A stretch of DNA of 64,000 nt from Kingdonia uniflora (lineage: Eukaryota; Streptophyta; Magnoliopsida; Ranunculales; Circaeasteraceae). Shown one piece after another: positions 24,003 to 35,004 of the stretch. Each line of letters starts with the position of its first letter. Positions within the stretch are counted from its first letter, which is position 1. The notes under the pieces are model-generated. The model searched no databases. It saw only the letters and a list, made by a program, of their open reading frames with translations, and was not told where the DNA came from. The stretch covers positions 1,426,001 to 1,490,000 of the forward strand of contig JACGCM010002776.1 of NCBI GenBank assembly GCA_014058105.1, in the 5' to 3' direction. The position numbers and the translations under genes were made by a program.

Positions 24003-24326
24003 ATGGTGACCACCAGAAGGCAATCTCACAAGGTTAGGGTACTGGCTAAAGTGCAAGAATTACAGTTCCAGTATTTTGGGACCCAGTCTCTGCGCCTTCC
24101 TACGCCAATTTCGGTGCGTCCTACCTACCAAGGTATGACGTATGAAGAGGTGGAGGAGGCGGATGACGACTATTATCAAATGATCCACTTTCATTACATG
24201 GTGACGTCGGAGGAGGGGCAAAGGAATAGTCTACGTCTACTGGCAGAGGAGATTGTTACAACTAAAGATGAAGTGGCTGGTGTTCATCCGAGGAAGTCTC
24301 GCCGGTATCCTGATGGATGTGGGTGA
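24003..24326 (+). CDS. Small antisense ORF of a Tat-like retroelement, 107 aa
   Basis: It encodes 107 residues on the strand opposite to its host element, starting 335 bases inside the 3' LTR. The N-terminus is MVTTRRQSHKVRV. The middle reads LQFQYFGTQSLRLPT, then VRPTYQGMTYEEVEEADDDY, and the end is an EEGQRN..LRLLAEE helix. The same order (MVxTR start, YFGxxSL, PxYxGMSxEExxEAExxF) occurs at 51403-51705 in element B and in part at 54550-54723 in element A. I know no function. Basic start, Tyr/Gly turn and acidic helix are all that can be described. A longer frame from 23928 exists, but the ATG at 24003 matches the relatives. Confidence 0.6.
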   Translation: MVTTRRQSHKVRVLAKVQELQFQYFGTQSLRLPTPISVRPTYQGMTYEEVEEADDDYYQMIHFHYMVTSEEGQRNSLRLLAEEIVTTKDEVAGVHPRKSRRYPDGCG

Positions 24327-24551
24327 TGATACTTGATCACTCAGATTATTGATCTCATATATTTGATAGTGTAACAAGTAGGGAAAAGAAGTACTGAATA
24401 TATTGGTGTTTGTGATTGTGGGTGATGATTCATGATCAAATTCATGAACACTTTGAGTTTACAGCGTGAGAAACACTAACGGTTCATCTTCGATAAACAT
24501 ATCTCCAAGATGTGTATCGTTCTCGACTTCAAATGACCACGCGATATCCAT
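24327..24551 (-). pseudogene. N-terminal fragment of the RING-type gene, copy 3
   Basis: The ATG is at 24551-24549. The frame reads MDIAWSFEVENDTHLGD, then a FIEDEPLVFLTL phrase, a TAA stop where copy 2 has CAA, and HEFDHESSPTITNTN, before joining retroelement sequence near 24327. It is a non-functional fragment. Confidence 0.5.
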
Positions 24552-24798
24552 GATCTCTCCCCTTGAACCTCTTTCTTTCTTTCTCTTATTTTTTTTTCTC
24601 TTCTATTTGTCCCTTAACTCTTTTTCTTTCTCTATGAGGTTAAAAACAAAAACTTTATAACTTTTAAATAGGTTTAAGCTAACTTGTTGGATGAGTTAAG
24701 ATATAATTTATAAATCTGGTTTTGGTATTTTTGACCGATTAGGGTTTTAAGTTCTATTGGTCTCTAGGGTTATTTGAACTTTAGGAAAGTTACTATTT

Positions 24799-25050
24799 GA
24801 GTAAATTTGACTTTACCCCCCAAGTTTGGAGAGCTCTTTGTGATAATCCCCCACTTTAACCAAAAGCTTACTTTGCCCCCCAAAACTTAAATTTCTGGTG
24901 GTCAAATCGTGCTGACCCTTCATTTGATTGACCAAAAAACTTAAAAACCTATTTTACCCTTATTGTTTAATGAGTCAGCATCCACCTAGGCAGTTACGTA
25001 AGACCAAAATAGAAGAGAATATAGAGTTATCTTATTTCCACGATCTTCTA
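24799..25050 (+). repeat. Left terminal inverted repeat of the MULE
   Basis: It matches the reverse complement of 26395-26641, including the CCCCCCAAGTT, AAAGCTTACTTT and TTACGTAAGACCAAAATAG blocks, with scattered differences. Confidence 0.85.
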
Positions 25051-25679
25051 ACTTCTTCTATTAGGGTTTTTGAGAGGAAACTCATCTTCTCTGTTTCCTC
25101 TGATCTTGTGCTCGAATCTTAATCTATCAAAATTATGGGGAAAAAGGGGAAGCAAAAAGCAGAGTAATCTCTCTCTCCCTCTCTCTCTCTCTAAGATTGG
25201 GGTTTCTTTAAGAAGAATTAGGAAAATAAGTTAAGCCAGAAAGATAAAGAAAACAAATATCTACTTGAGTTCAATAAATCCTTTTAATTATGATGTTCTC
25301 TTTTATGAAGTTTAATGGTGTTTGTAATCATGTAATGTTATTCTCCTTTCCATATGATTCTGGCTTTTGAAGATTAAAAGGATACAAAAGAACAAGTGAT
25401 TGAAAATTGTTACTGCATTATATATACACTATCAAGTTATTGGACTATCTGGCTGATTTTTTTTTCTTAAATCATTCAAATGATCAAAATTGTTCATATT
25501 ATTCAATCAGTTTTTAACTATTCAGAATGTAGTAAGTTATGGGGCTGTTTATTTTGTTTGAGTAATATGGCTTTTACGATGCTTGATTGGCTTACATCAC
25601 ACATATATACTTATGATCAACTAGTCTCTACCTTAATATATTTGTATATCATTCTACCTTAATACTTCTATATCATTCT

Positions 25680-26297
25680 ATGTTTGACAGGGATTGGCTA
25701 GCAGTTAAAGAAATTTTTATTCATTTTGATGGGAGATGGGTCGCTAAGGCAATTGACGATGATTTCACATTAGAAGACTATCAAGGTGGAACATATGTTA
25801 TCCTTATGAGTGTAGATGGCAACAATTTGTTTTACTTTAACCTACTCAAATCTATAATAGAGCTAATGAATGATACACTTGGGAGGGCAGTAACTTCTCC
25901 TGAGAGTCTAATTGAACTTGTTTGTTTATGCAATGGTAAGCAAGTGATTCTTAATACAGATGCACTCAAGCAGATGTGGATAGCTAGTGATAACTATGAC
26001 GACCATAGTATTCATATATATGTTATAATAAGTGGTACCTTTGATATGCCAGCTTCAGGCTTGCCAAACATCCAAGCAGATACAGTAAAGCGTGTACAAA
26101 GAACACCAACTAAAACTAAGTTTGTCAAAAGAAATAATGAATCTTTGGCAGAAAAGACAAAGAGGTTGAGATATACTTGCCTGACTACTTTGAGAGTGAT
26201 ACAGAGGAACAGGGTGATTTTGATGCTGAAGAGGTTGACGCAGATGATACAAAGGAAGATGGTGATATATATGAGATTGAAGTACGATATCGCTTGA
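25680..26297 (+). pseudogene. MURA-type transposase N-terminal fragment
   Basis: The first 120 residues read like the PB1-like domain found at the start of plant MULE transposases: IHFDGRWV, then YQGGTYVILMSVDGNNLFYF, NDTLGRAV and the IYVIISGT strand. Near 26155 the frame shifts. In another frame an acidic tail (YFESDTEEQGDFDAEEVD) continues to about 26300. The MuDR, SWIM and DDE catalytic parts are missing, so this cannot mobilise the element. Confidence 0.65.
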
Positions 26298-26394
26298 AAT
26301 ATGATAAAAAAAATACGAAGAGAGAGAGAGAGATTTACTTAGTTTAAAACTAATTGGGTGATGCAAAATTTGGAGCTTCGTCGTGAAGAATCCT

Positions 26395-26641
26395 AATTTG
26401 TGGAGAGAAGATAATTAGATCGAGAACTACTCTCTATTCTCTTCTATTTTGGTCTTACGTAACTACGGATGTTGACTCATTAAATAATAAGGGTAAAATA
26501 GGTTTTTAAGTTTTTTGGCCAGTCAAATGACGATTTGACCACCGAAAATTCAAGTTTTGGGGGGTAAAGTAAGCTTTTGGTTAAAGTGGGGGATTACCAC
26601 AAAGAGCTCTTCTAACTTGGGGGGTAAAGTCAAATTTACTC
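26395..26641 (-). repeat. Right terminal inverted repeat of the MULE
   Basis: It is the inverted copy of 24799-25050, ending GTCAAATTTACTC at 26641. Confidence 0.85.
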
Positions 26642-27344
26642 TAAAAATATCCTTTAAAACTCTTACTTTAAGCTATGTATACCATCTAATTACGGACAAC
26701 TAAAATGGACTACTAACAGAAAGCATTTCTGGATTCTCGGATGTAAGTCATGTGTGTATTTCCCACGTGCAGCACTTGACGCGCCCATGATTCAATCACA
26801 TAAGCAAGAATACACAAAATGAATGATTCAATCAGAGAAGCTCTTCTCTCCTCACTCGTGGTCGAGGGAAGCTAATGAGTAACATACAAATAGCCAAGCC
26901 TATCACTTGTCATTTGTATATATATATATATATAGAGAGAGAACATCAGATAATTTCTTCTTTGAGGTGGTTTGGGACCATCTCTTAGAGAGATGGAAGA
27001 GAGATACGAGGGGTCATCTGCCAAGATTTATCTTGACTTAAAATTGAACGTGCGACTTGCGGAGGTACCGTGGCGATCCCCGAGAGACTAGTTAGGAGTA
27101 TGGTGAAAAATGATGAACCAGATGAACTTCTAGATTCAAAAAAACAAAAACAAAAAACATTTTGGTTGCTTGATAGTTTAAGTAGAAATAGTTAAATCAT
27201 CTTGAGCAGTTTTCGGTTCGATTAGGAGAGTACTTAATCGAGTTCAAATGATGCCATAAGTTCAGAAAAATAAACAAATGCTTAGATTATCTTACTTCTT
27301 TTTGCACAGTAGATGGTGAATACATATTTCCCCTAGCACATGGT
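26642..27344. other. Intergenic, nothing recognised
   Basis: AT-rich single-copy-looking sequence between the MULE and the copia LTR. The only structure seen is a TA/GA microsatellite at about 26917-26942. Confidence 0.6.
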
Positions 27345-28369
27345 TGTTGGGTGTGAATTCGAATTGGAAGAATTGTCGAAGAACAGAAATAGTCAAAGTC
27401 GTTCGAACGAGCTTCTAAGTCATTCGAAGGAGATTATCTATTTTTGCATTTTGGAACTTGGTTTGTCAAAGTCGTTCGAACGAGCTTGGATGTCGTTCGA
27501 ACGAGTTATTGCTTTATAGGGCTCGAGACCAATTATTGTTAAAGTCATTCGAACGAGCTTGGAGTTGTTCGAACGAGCTATGCGTAGGTTTGCCTTCTAG
27601 GACGCTGAGTTTGCCTGAAGATTCGTTCTACTTATATTTAGTTCCCTAAATATATAAATGGGACTTAGTTTATTTGTTTATGCAATCTTTCTCTGTGTGA
27701 GTTTAATTCTAGAGACCTAGAATTTGAGAGGCTCAATTAAAGCTTGAGAAGTTTGAAGAGATCGTTGTAACTTATTTGATCATCATAGTAGATTGTTCGG
27801 GGAGTGGCTTTTTATCCGTAAGGGTTTTCTACTTCCCTCTTCTGGGAAAATCATTGTGTTCTTGTTTACGTTTAATTTCTTATTAGCGTTTCTGTTTATC
27901 ATTCTTAGGCGAGGGATTGAGATTAGCTACCCTAATTCCTAATAAGTGGTGTTAGAGCTGATGGTTCGACTGAGCATATCTTAACGTATCGGCATGTTTC
28001 TCCAATCATTTGAGGTGGAGCTCATGTTCTATCTCCGTGAAGCTTAAAATGAACGATTATTCTAGCATAGATGTGCGGTGGTGGTGGACGGTTATCGTTC
28101 GAGGTGGAGCTCATGTTTGCTTCCGTGGAGCTCAAAATGGACAGTTGTTGACTAACGGTGTTTGATCCAAGATAGAGATTATTAAGATCAGTGGATCAAA
28201 GTTAGTCCCACATCGGGTATAAAATGTAATTCATACAAGAATATAAAAAAGATACGGACTATTTAATTGTACTGATGCCTTATAAGAATAAAACCCTACA
28301 CGTAGCCCAACCTAACTAGGTGGTAAAGGTAGGGACAATATTGATACAATGGGGACTCGGGCCCTAACA
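27345..28369 (+). repeat. 5' LTR of the copia element
   Basis: It is 1025 bp, starts TGTTGGGTGTG and ends GGGCCCTAACA. The promoter box TATATAAA is at 27651-27658. The U3 part contains the 73-bp palindrome array at 27392-27610. The matching 3' LTR is at 57711-58756. Confidence 0.92.
27392..27610. repeat. Three 73-bp units with paired palindromes in copia U3
   Basis: Units start at 27392, 27465 and 27538. Each holds two copies of TCGTTCGAACGA (a perfect 12-bp palindrome) or close variants, 20-21 bp apart: 27399, about 27419, 27472, 27493, 27545 and 27565. The array ends about 40 bp before the TATA box. Confidence 0.9.
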
Positions 28370-28371
28370 AG

Positions 28372-28383
28372 TGGTATTAGAGC
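28372..28383 (+). other. Primer-binding site, initiator Met tRNA type
   Basis: TGGTATTAGAGC lies two bases after the LTR end. It differs by one base from TGGTATCAGAGC, the complement of the plant initiator tRNA 3' end used by most copia elements. Confidence 0.9.
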
Positions 28384-28411
28384 AAGTATTATAGGGCTTT
28401 TGTGGTGAAGA

Positions 28412-29360
28412 ATGATGACCGATATAGAGAAATTTGAAATCGATGAATTCAATGGATTAAACTTTGGGATTTGGAAGATACAAGAAGAGGATTTTCAATA
28501 TGCGGAGGATTGTGATTTTCTTCTAGGAAGGATTTCGACGAAGCCGGCCCATATGGATCATTTTAAGTGGGAGCTTTTAGATCGAGATGTTCTTGGTAAA
28601 GTTTGTTTAACACTCTCAAGTTCTATTTTTTCTAAATTGCCTAAAGTAAGTAACGTTTTAGAGAAGATGAACAAACTATCAAAGATGTTTGAATCAACTT
28701 TGAGTGATTTAAATTCTTAGAAGTGTGTCACGATTATTTCAAATTCTTGTAAGCGGGTTACTTTCAGCGACATAATAAAAGTCTTTGCTGATGATTCTCG
28801 CATAATACCTTTTAAATCTTCATTGTTAACATCGGGCGATTATTCGAATGTTGAAGTTAAAGGAAAGAGAGTTTCACATATTGAGAATGGAAGCAAAAGG
28901 CGCATAAAGGCATGGAATTGCAATCAACAAGATATATGTTAGAATTACGGTAAAGTTGGTCAGAAGAAGGAAGATTGTAGATCGACAAAGAAGAGAAGAT
29001 TTGTAAAGAAACATTCGGTGACTTTCTCCGGGGAAGGTAAAAATTCCAATAGTGCCTCCAATCTTATTTCTAATGATTTGGTTGATATAACTTGTGATAT
29101 TCGGGATAAACCATGTAATGTGATTCATGGTACTCGGGATAAGTCATGGTGGTTGTCTTATGGTGTTTGTAAAAAGTCGAGGTTAAACTTGGATGCTCCA
29201 TTGGAAATTACGTCGGGTAAAAGCGAATTGTCTAGCTATGATGAGTGCCATCACATAGTAGATAATGGAGATGTTCGGATTGTATTAACGAATAATAATT
29301 CGTTAAGTTTAGACACGGTGCAAAATGTGTCTAGAATGGCTAGAAATATGTTTTCGAGCT
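28412..29360 (+). pseudogene. copia gag remnant
   Basis: The start reads IEKFEIDEFNGLNFGIWK, the entry of copia gag (UBN2 type). It is followed by LGKVCLTLSSSIF and the EKMNKLSKMFES region. A degraded zinc knuckle is at 28938-28980, where the second Cys and the His are lost and a stop has appeared. A protease-like stretch follows at 29018-29360. Confidence 0.75.
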
Positions 29361-29449
29361 AACTATCGGACTTGGGTCTTTTGGCTACCTTCGGCGATAC
29401 TGTTTTTGCGATTATGAAGGATGCAACTATTTTAGCTTGGGACAAAGGA

Positions 29450-30521
29450 CAAGATGCATTCTTAGGGACGTATAACGCTAATGATGAGATCATTAGTATT
29501 GTTATTTCGATGGTGAACTCTAGAGCATGACATGAAAAACTTGGTCACATGAGCATTTGGATGAAAACATTATTCTTGAGGAGAATACTTGACAAGTTAA
29601 AATTGAAAGATTTATTTTTTTGTGAAGACGTTGTCTTCGTGAAGAAAAAGAAAGTTAGGTTTCCTAGAAAGAGATGAAAATGGAATATGGTATCGAACCA
29701 CTTATGCGATGATGTATGGGAATCGACTAGAGTTAGTTCCAACGGAGGATTTCATGGTTTTGTTGTTTTCATTAGTGATTCCACACGAGAGCTTGGTGTA
29801 CATTTCTTGAAGAATGAAGCAGATAGGTTTGATGTCTTCGTTAGATGGAAAGCTTGGGTTGAGATTGAGACGGGTTCAATGTTAAAGCATTTTGGGTCTA
29901 ACGGTGATGGTGATCAATTTTGTTGTGATGAGTATGTTATAGATAAAACATCTATTAAGATTGAAAGGCTTGAGAAGATCCCAATAATACTACAAGAGTT
30001 TGGTATGGCTGAAAGTATGGTCCATGAGATTATTGAAAGTGCGGGAAGTATGAAATGTTTCATCAAGTTGTCAAAGCTGTTTTAGGTGGATTCGGTAGTT
30101 TCGGCAATTGATATAAAGTCTTGGTATGCATTGGATCTTGGACTATTTAAAGAGATCACTTGGACAAAAAAGGAGGTAATCATTTATACTTCTTTTGTTT
30201 ATTCTAGTAGTAGATCATTACTAGATTATATGTCTAGTTTATGCATGTTCATTGGATATGTTTGTGATGATTTTGGTGATCGGTCTTGTGATGCGAAGAA
30301 TCGAAAAATTATCCAACTTATTGATGTGATATCCAATGATGATGTCTTTTGCGAAGACATGAATAAGTGGACCGGAAAAGTAGATTTATCGGGGTCATGT
30401 GAGTATGTAATTTTTTTTGCAGAGATAGTGTTAGAACCATTGGTTGAAAAGGTCCAACAAGAATCGTATACTCCTCCGATTGTAATGAAAAAAAGAATCA
30501 AGGTTTTGAGACCTGCAGCCC
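29450..30521 (+). pseudogene. copia integrase remnant
   Basis: The region begins with the HEKLGHMSIWMK GAG-pre-integrase block near 29533. The core follows at 29687-30085: DVWESTRVSSNGG, FVVFISDSTRELGVHFLKNE and TGSMLKHFGSNGDG. The C-terminal part is at 30086-30521 and includes the NRKIIQLIDVISNDD strand. The frame is cut at 30521 by the LTR of element A. Confidence 0.8.
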
Positions 30522-31017
30522 TGTAGTAGCATATTCCCTAGATTTGACAAGAGTAAACCAGCAAAGCATAGTAAAAGACAGCCATACATGATCAAAGATA
30601 CCTCAAGTCCTCGAGAATCTACTTTAAGTCCTCAACCTGCCAAAAGTAGCTGTTGTGCCTAGTCAAGAAAAGAGCTGTTAGAGATCCACGAAGTTCGCCC
30701 ACTCCCCCCAGAATAAGAGACTATTTCTTTTTGTTTGTAAACTGCCTGTATCTACTATAAATACAGGCAGATAATAGATGAGAAAGGACATACAATCTAC
30801 AAACCTTACTATTTCATTACTTTAACCCTATAATCATTCCAAATTATGTAATAATTAGCATTATACTGGATTTTACATCAAAATCCTCCTCGAGGTCGTG
30901 GTTTTTATCAGCTTTTACTGAGTTTTCCATGTAAAATCTAATTTATCTAGTCTTATTGCATTCTCTTTACGAATAAGTATTGGCAAAGATTCTCTTTCAG
31001 AAAAACTCGCCACTACA
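30522..31017 (+). repeat. 5' LTR of element A
   Basis: It is 496 bp, TGTAGTAGCATATTCC to CGCCACTACA. TATAAATA at 30756-30763 is the likely promoter. It pairs with 55767-56260, with roughly one difference in ten by eye, so the insertion is not recent. Confidence 0.92.
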
Positions 31018-31037
31018 ATTGGCACCGTCTGTGGGAA
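31018..31037 (+). other. Primer-binding-site region of element A
   Basis: ATTGGCACCGTCTGTGGGAA follows the LTR directly and is shared, with few changes, by elements B and C. Confidence 0.7.
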
Positions 31038-31080
31038 TTACCACACTTTTTTTTACCATCACTGCTCTAAACACCATCCG

Positions 31081-32720
31081 ATGACAAACATGAACCAGAG
31101 AAGCCACTCCAGTACCATCAGAGATAACAAAATGCCAGGAGCTGTTGATCTACATGGTGCGGTACTCGAGCCTCAGAAGCAAATGGCTACGGAAAAAGCC
31201 CAAAGACTGGAAGATCAGCGTGTCCACGCTCAAGATCTTCAAACGGATTGAGACGAGCGAAGGAAAGCCTTAGATCAATAGATTCAAACACATCATAAAG
31301 AAATGGAACGACTATGGAGAATACAAGATCGACTCACCAGTCAAGAAACGTCCCCTCCACTTGCCTGGAGCGAGCATAGATCAAGAATAATTCAACGCGA
31401 TGATCCACCAAGGGAAGACGAGCTACGAATTTCTCGATCCAGATCTGGGATCCCAAACAGAGCCTCTTGATATTTTGGTTTAACCTCCTCAACATCGACA
31501 ACTCAAAGAAGTCGATGTACGCATCATCAAACCCCCCTCCCTCTCCCTCCGCCTGAAAGAAGACCAATCAGGGGTCGATTGGGACCAGAAGGATAGGGAG
31601 ATTTTTTCCTCAGATTGCAGCCTTACCATTTCCCCCGCAACAGTTCGTTACCTTGGATGACCTCAACAACAGAATCCAGGCCATAAACTATGACAATCCA
31701 GGCTGAAGATCCGCGCTTGATAGAATCAAAACAAACCCCATCTCCCCTCATCTCGAAACTATGCCTATCCCAGAAATTTTCCATATGCCCAAATTTATTC
31801 AGTATGCAGGCCTGACTGACCCACTTACACATGTTCGACATTTCAAAGCCGCAGTTGGGTTATATTCCAAACTTGACCACATGCTATGTAGGCTACTCAA
31901 CATGAGCCTGAAGGAAGAACCGCTCTATTGGTTCCATACTATTCAAGAGGCCTCTATCACCACATTCTGCTAGTTACAACATCTTTTCGAATCCAACTAT
32001 GCTCATGCTAGAAAGTGAAAGATCACTGTCGATTCCTTGTTTTACTTCGAGCAAGGCGCAAAAGAGACCCTGTTAAGCTTTTATAAACGCTTCCTACAGT
32101 AAATAAGGAAAATTGGGAACTCAGACCCTAAAATCGTAGTTCCAGCATTCACCTCCACCCTGCACATAGAATCAAAATTTTGGGAAGAACTTACTCTGCA
32201 CAAGCCATGAATAGCCATAGAAATGATTGTTGTAGTTAATAATTATATCGAACTAGAGCGATCAAAGAAAGATAAGATGAAGAGCTCGTTTGTCATTCAT
32301 TCTCGAGAAATATCTTCAACTCCATCTCAATGAGCAGTCACTACTGAAGCACTTAAACAATGTGATAGAAACACTGACAATAATAGAAGAAGGGATGGAA
32401 ACCTGACAGACTTGTCCCAGTTCTGCCGCCAATAACAACAACTCTATCCGCTATCTTACCGACGATAAAGAGAGATGAGTGTTATCGCGCACCACAAACT
32501 ATTCCTGATCTTTCCAACTGACCACTATGTCAGTATTACAATGTGCGTAGCCACGAGACTGATACCTGCTACTCCCTCATACAAATTTTTCATCGTATCC
32601 AATTTGCTAGAAGACTCTACAATTATGTCATCGACATCCAAAAGTTTTTTGAGAATGAAGCAAAAAATAAAGAAGTGGAGCAAAATTAGGTTCAGGGGCA
32701 AGCTCGCCACCTGTATATGA
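31081..32720 (+). pseudogene. gag remnant of element A
   Basis: An ATG at 31081 opens a short N-terminal frame. The conserved core is at 31761-31973: PIPEIFHMPKFIQYAGLTDP, then LTHVRHFKAAVGLYS and EEPLYWFHTI, parallel to the gag of element C. Stops break the frame many times. The C-terminal part before protease is at 32475-32720. Confidence 0.75.
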
Positions 32721-33500
32721 TCGAGATTAAGAAAGGGAAGAAAATAAAACAAGACGATCAAATTACATCTTGCTGTAAAATAACCTCCTCAGATAAATCA
32801 GCAAAACTTCTTCCAAGCACAAGAAAATTGAAACGTCCTTACCAAATCACCTTCGAAGACTGTGATACCAGCCACGTGAAATACCCTCATGATGACCCTC
32901 TCGTTATTATGCTCAAACTCAAACAAGACTACCTACATACGCTTCTCATCGATACATGAAACGCCATGGATATATTGTTCAGAAGAGCAATTAAAGTCCT
33001 AGGCCTTACAAATTCGGTAAAAGTTTCGACAACAACAATTACGGGCTTTAATGGTTCAAATGAATCAGCCACATGAGACATTACTCTACCAGTTTAGGCG
33101 GGTTCAGAGACTTTATTTGTAAAATTTCTTATCATCGATGCAAAGTTCAAGTATTTAGGAATTTTGGGACGCAGTTGGTTATATTCAATAAAAGCAGTGC
33201 CTTCTACGTATTATCTAGCACTGCCATTTTCAACAGATCACAGAATATATGAAATCAAAGGCAGCCAAGCACTTGCACGAATGTGCGAAAATACCACGAC
33301 CAACCCTTATACAATCAAACTTCTCAAAGCATAACAACTACAGAAAGATGAGCCACCAACATTTGAACAACATGACACCGATATGGTCGAATCTGTTGAA
33401 CTCGATGGCCCTGGGAGCACAACCTTTATCGGCTTCAAATTGCCAATCGACCAAAAAGAGGCCATGATACAACTACTTAAGAAGAACATCGACATTTTTG
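32721..33500 (+). pseudogene. Protease and linker remnant of element A
   Basis: ITFEDCDTSHVKYPHDDPL leads into LLIDT followed by a TGA stop exactly where the catalytic D-T-G needs Gly (32957-32959). GFNGSNES follows downstream. The site is therefore lost by a single substitution. Confidence 0.7.
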
Positions 33501-34990
33501 CCTGGACATTCTAAGAAATGCCTGGTATCGATCCATCCATTGCTTGTCACCGACTCAACCTCCTTCTAGATAGTAAAGCTATCATTCAAAAATGATAGAA
33601 TCTCACTCCTCGACTCTGCGATGCAGTAAATGATGAAATAAATAAACTCCTTCGGGTAAGATTTATTCGGGAAGCTAGATATCCAAAATGGGTTTCTAAT
33701 ATCGTAGTTGTAATTGCCAAATTCCGTAGCTCGATACGATTAGGAATTAGCTATCATACCAATGATCCTGTAACAATACGCTAATATAAAGCAAGAAACT
33801 AAAATAGGTGTTTTTAGCGTAGAAAACCTCTGAATAGGTAAAAAACCACGACCTCGTATAGAAGACTTTTGTAAAAGTATTTTTATAGCTTTGAGTGGAT
33901 ATCTTTATTACAAGTGATCTCTAAAATATAGAAATGCCTTTGATCTCGTAAATAAGAAGTTTGAGTAATTTTTCTGGTCCCTGCCTCTTCTAGAACTTCT
34001 CCTTTTTATAGGCTTTTCCTACCACTCTTCGTCGTGCAGGAGCACATTATCCGAATAATGTGGTTAGTGGCGGTTGACTGAATAGCTGACGAGTTCGTGA
34101 GAGACAGGTGTCTTTGACTGAATGACGTTTTCCGAGTTTATCTCGATATAGTTTCTTATGCAGTTCGTGAGGTTGGTTAGAATGTTTGACTGGAGTGTTG
34201 TGTGCTAAAATTGCGTGAGCCTGAGATGGAGGTGAATCAAACTGAATGAGCTCGATTACGAATGAGGTTGAGGAATAAGTCCCTACAGTAGCGGTACCAA
34301 AAAAATGGCAAAATTAGGGTTTATGTAGACTTCACAGAACCCAACAAGTTCACTCCCAAAGACAGTTTTCTGCTATCGCTAATTCTGCAACTTCTCGACT
34401 CAGTCGCAGGGCACAAACTTCTTTCTATGATGGATGCAGCCTTTGGTTATAACCAGGTTCTACTCACCGAAGAAGATCAGGAAAAAACAACCTTCGTCAC
34501 CGACAGAGGTCTCTACTGTTACACGGTAATGCCTTTTAGTTTAAAGAATGTAGGCGCTACTTACCAGAGACTTGTAACTAAAATGTTTAAATATCATCTC
34601 AGTATAATTATGGAAGTCTACATCGATGATATGATCTGTAAAAGCTTGAAATGAAAAGACCACTCCAGTAACCTTCAAACCATTTTCGATATCCTTTGCA
34701 AGTACCAGATGAACCTTAACCTAGAGAAATGTCAATTCGGAGTCACATCTGGTAAATTTCTGGGACATCTTGTCAGCAAGAGAGGATAGAAATCGATCCA
34801 ACACAAATCAAAGTACTCATCGCAATGCCATCTCCTCGAACAAAAAAAGATGTTCAAAAATTTGCATGCAAGATAACCGCTCTTCACAGATTCATCTCAA
34901 AGTCATCTGATCGATGCAAACTCCTTTACCTCCTTCTTCATGGCAACCCTACTCCTCTTTCAAATAAATAGCAGAAGGAAGTCATTTGGA
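33501..34990 (+). pseudogene. Reverse transcriptase remnant of element A, interrupted by a solo LTR
   Basis: The N-terminal part (RFIREARYPKWVSNIV) ends at the solo LTR 33709-34287. RT resumes at 34293 with a decayed KKNGK-type block. The palm at 34427-34654 has MMDAAFGYNQVLL, MPFSLKNVGATYQ and the catalytic VYIDDM, and the thumb has CQFGVTSGKFLGHLVSK. Confidence 0.8.
33709..34287 (-). repeat. Solo LTR, B/C family
   Basis: This 579-bp LTR on the minus strand starts TGTAGGGACTTATTCC and ends GGCAATTACA. It is flanked by GTAGT (33704-33708) and GTAGC (34288-34292), a target duplication with one change. There is no internal sequence, so it arose by LTR-LTR recombination after insertion into the RT of element A. 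Confidence 0.9.
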
Positions 34991-35004
34991 CTCCTAACTG
35001 TGAG

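Larger units (their letters stand above)
20478..24798. repeat. 2.03-kb tandem repeat, two full units and a partial third
   Basis: Units 20478-22504, 22505-24532 and 24533-24798 share sequence with an offset of 2027-2028 bp. Each full unit, read on minus, contains the RING-gene promoter, an LTR with an adjoining retroelement 3' end, and the N-terminal piece of the RING gene. The third unit stops in the promoter, where the Mutator-like element begins. By eye the units are about 95% alike. Confidence 0.92.
24799..26641. mobile_element. Mutator-like (MULE) DNA transposon, non-autonomous
   Basis: About 245 bp at the left end (24799-25050) recurs inverted at the right end (26395-26641). Both begin GAGTAAATTTGACTTTACCC on the reading strand. 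Long terminal inverted repeats of this kind and the MURA N-terminal domain inside point to the Mutator superfamily. The usual 9-bp target duplication is not evident: flanks are TTACTATTT on the left and TAAAAATAT on the right. Only the N-terminal part of a transposase is left. Confidence 0.8.

Noticed and set aside
27340..27344. Target-site duplication of the copia element (ATGGT / TTGGC)
   Set aside because: Only three central bases agree. Not strong enough to report as a duplication.
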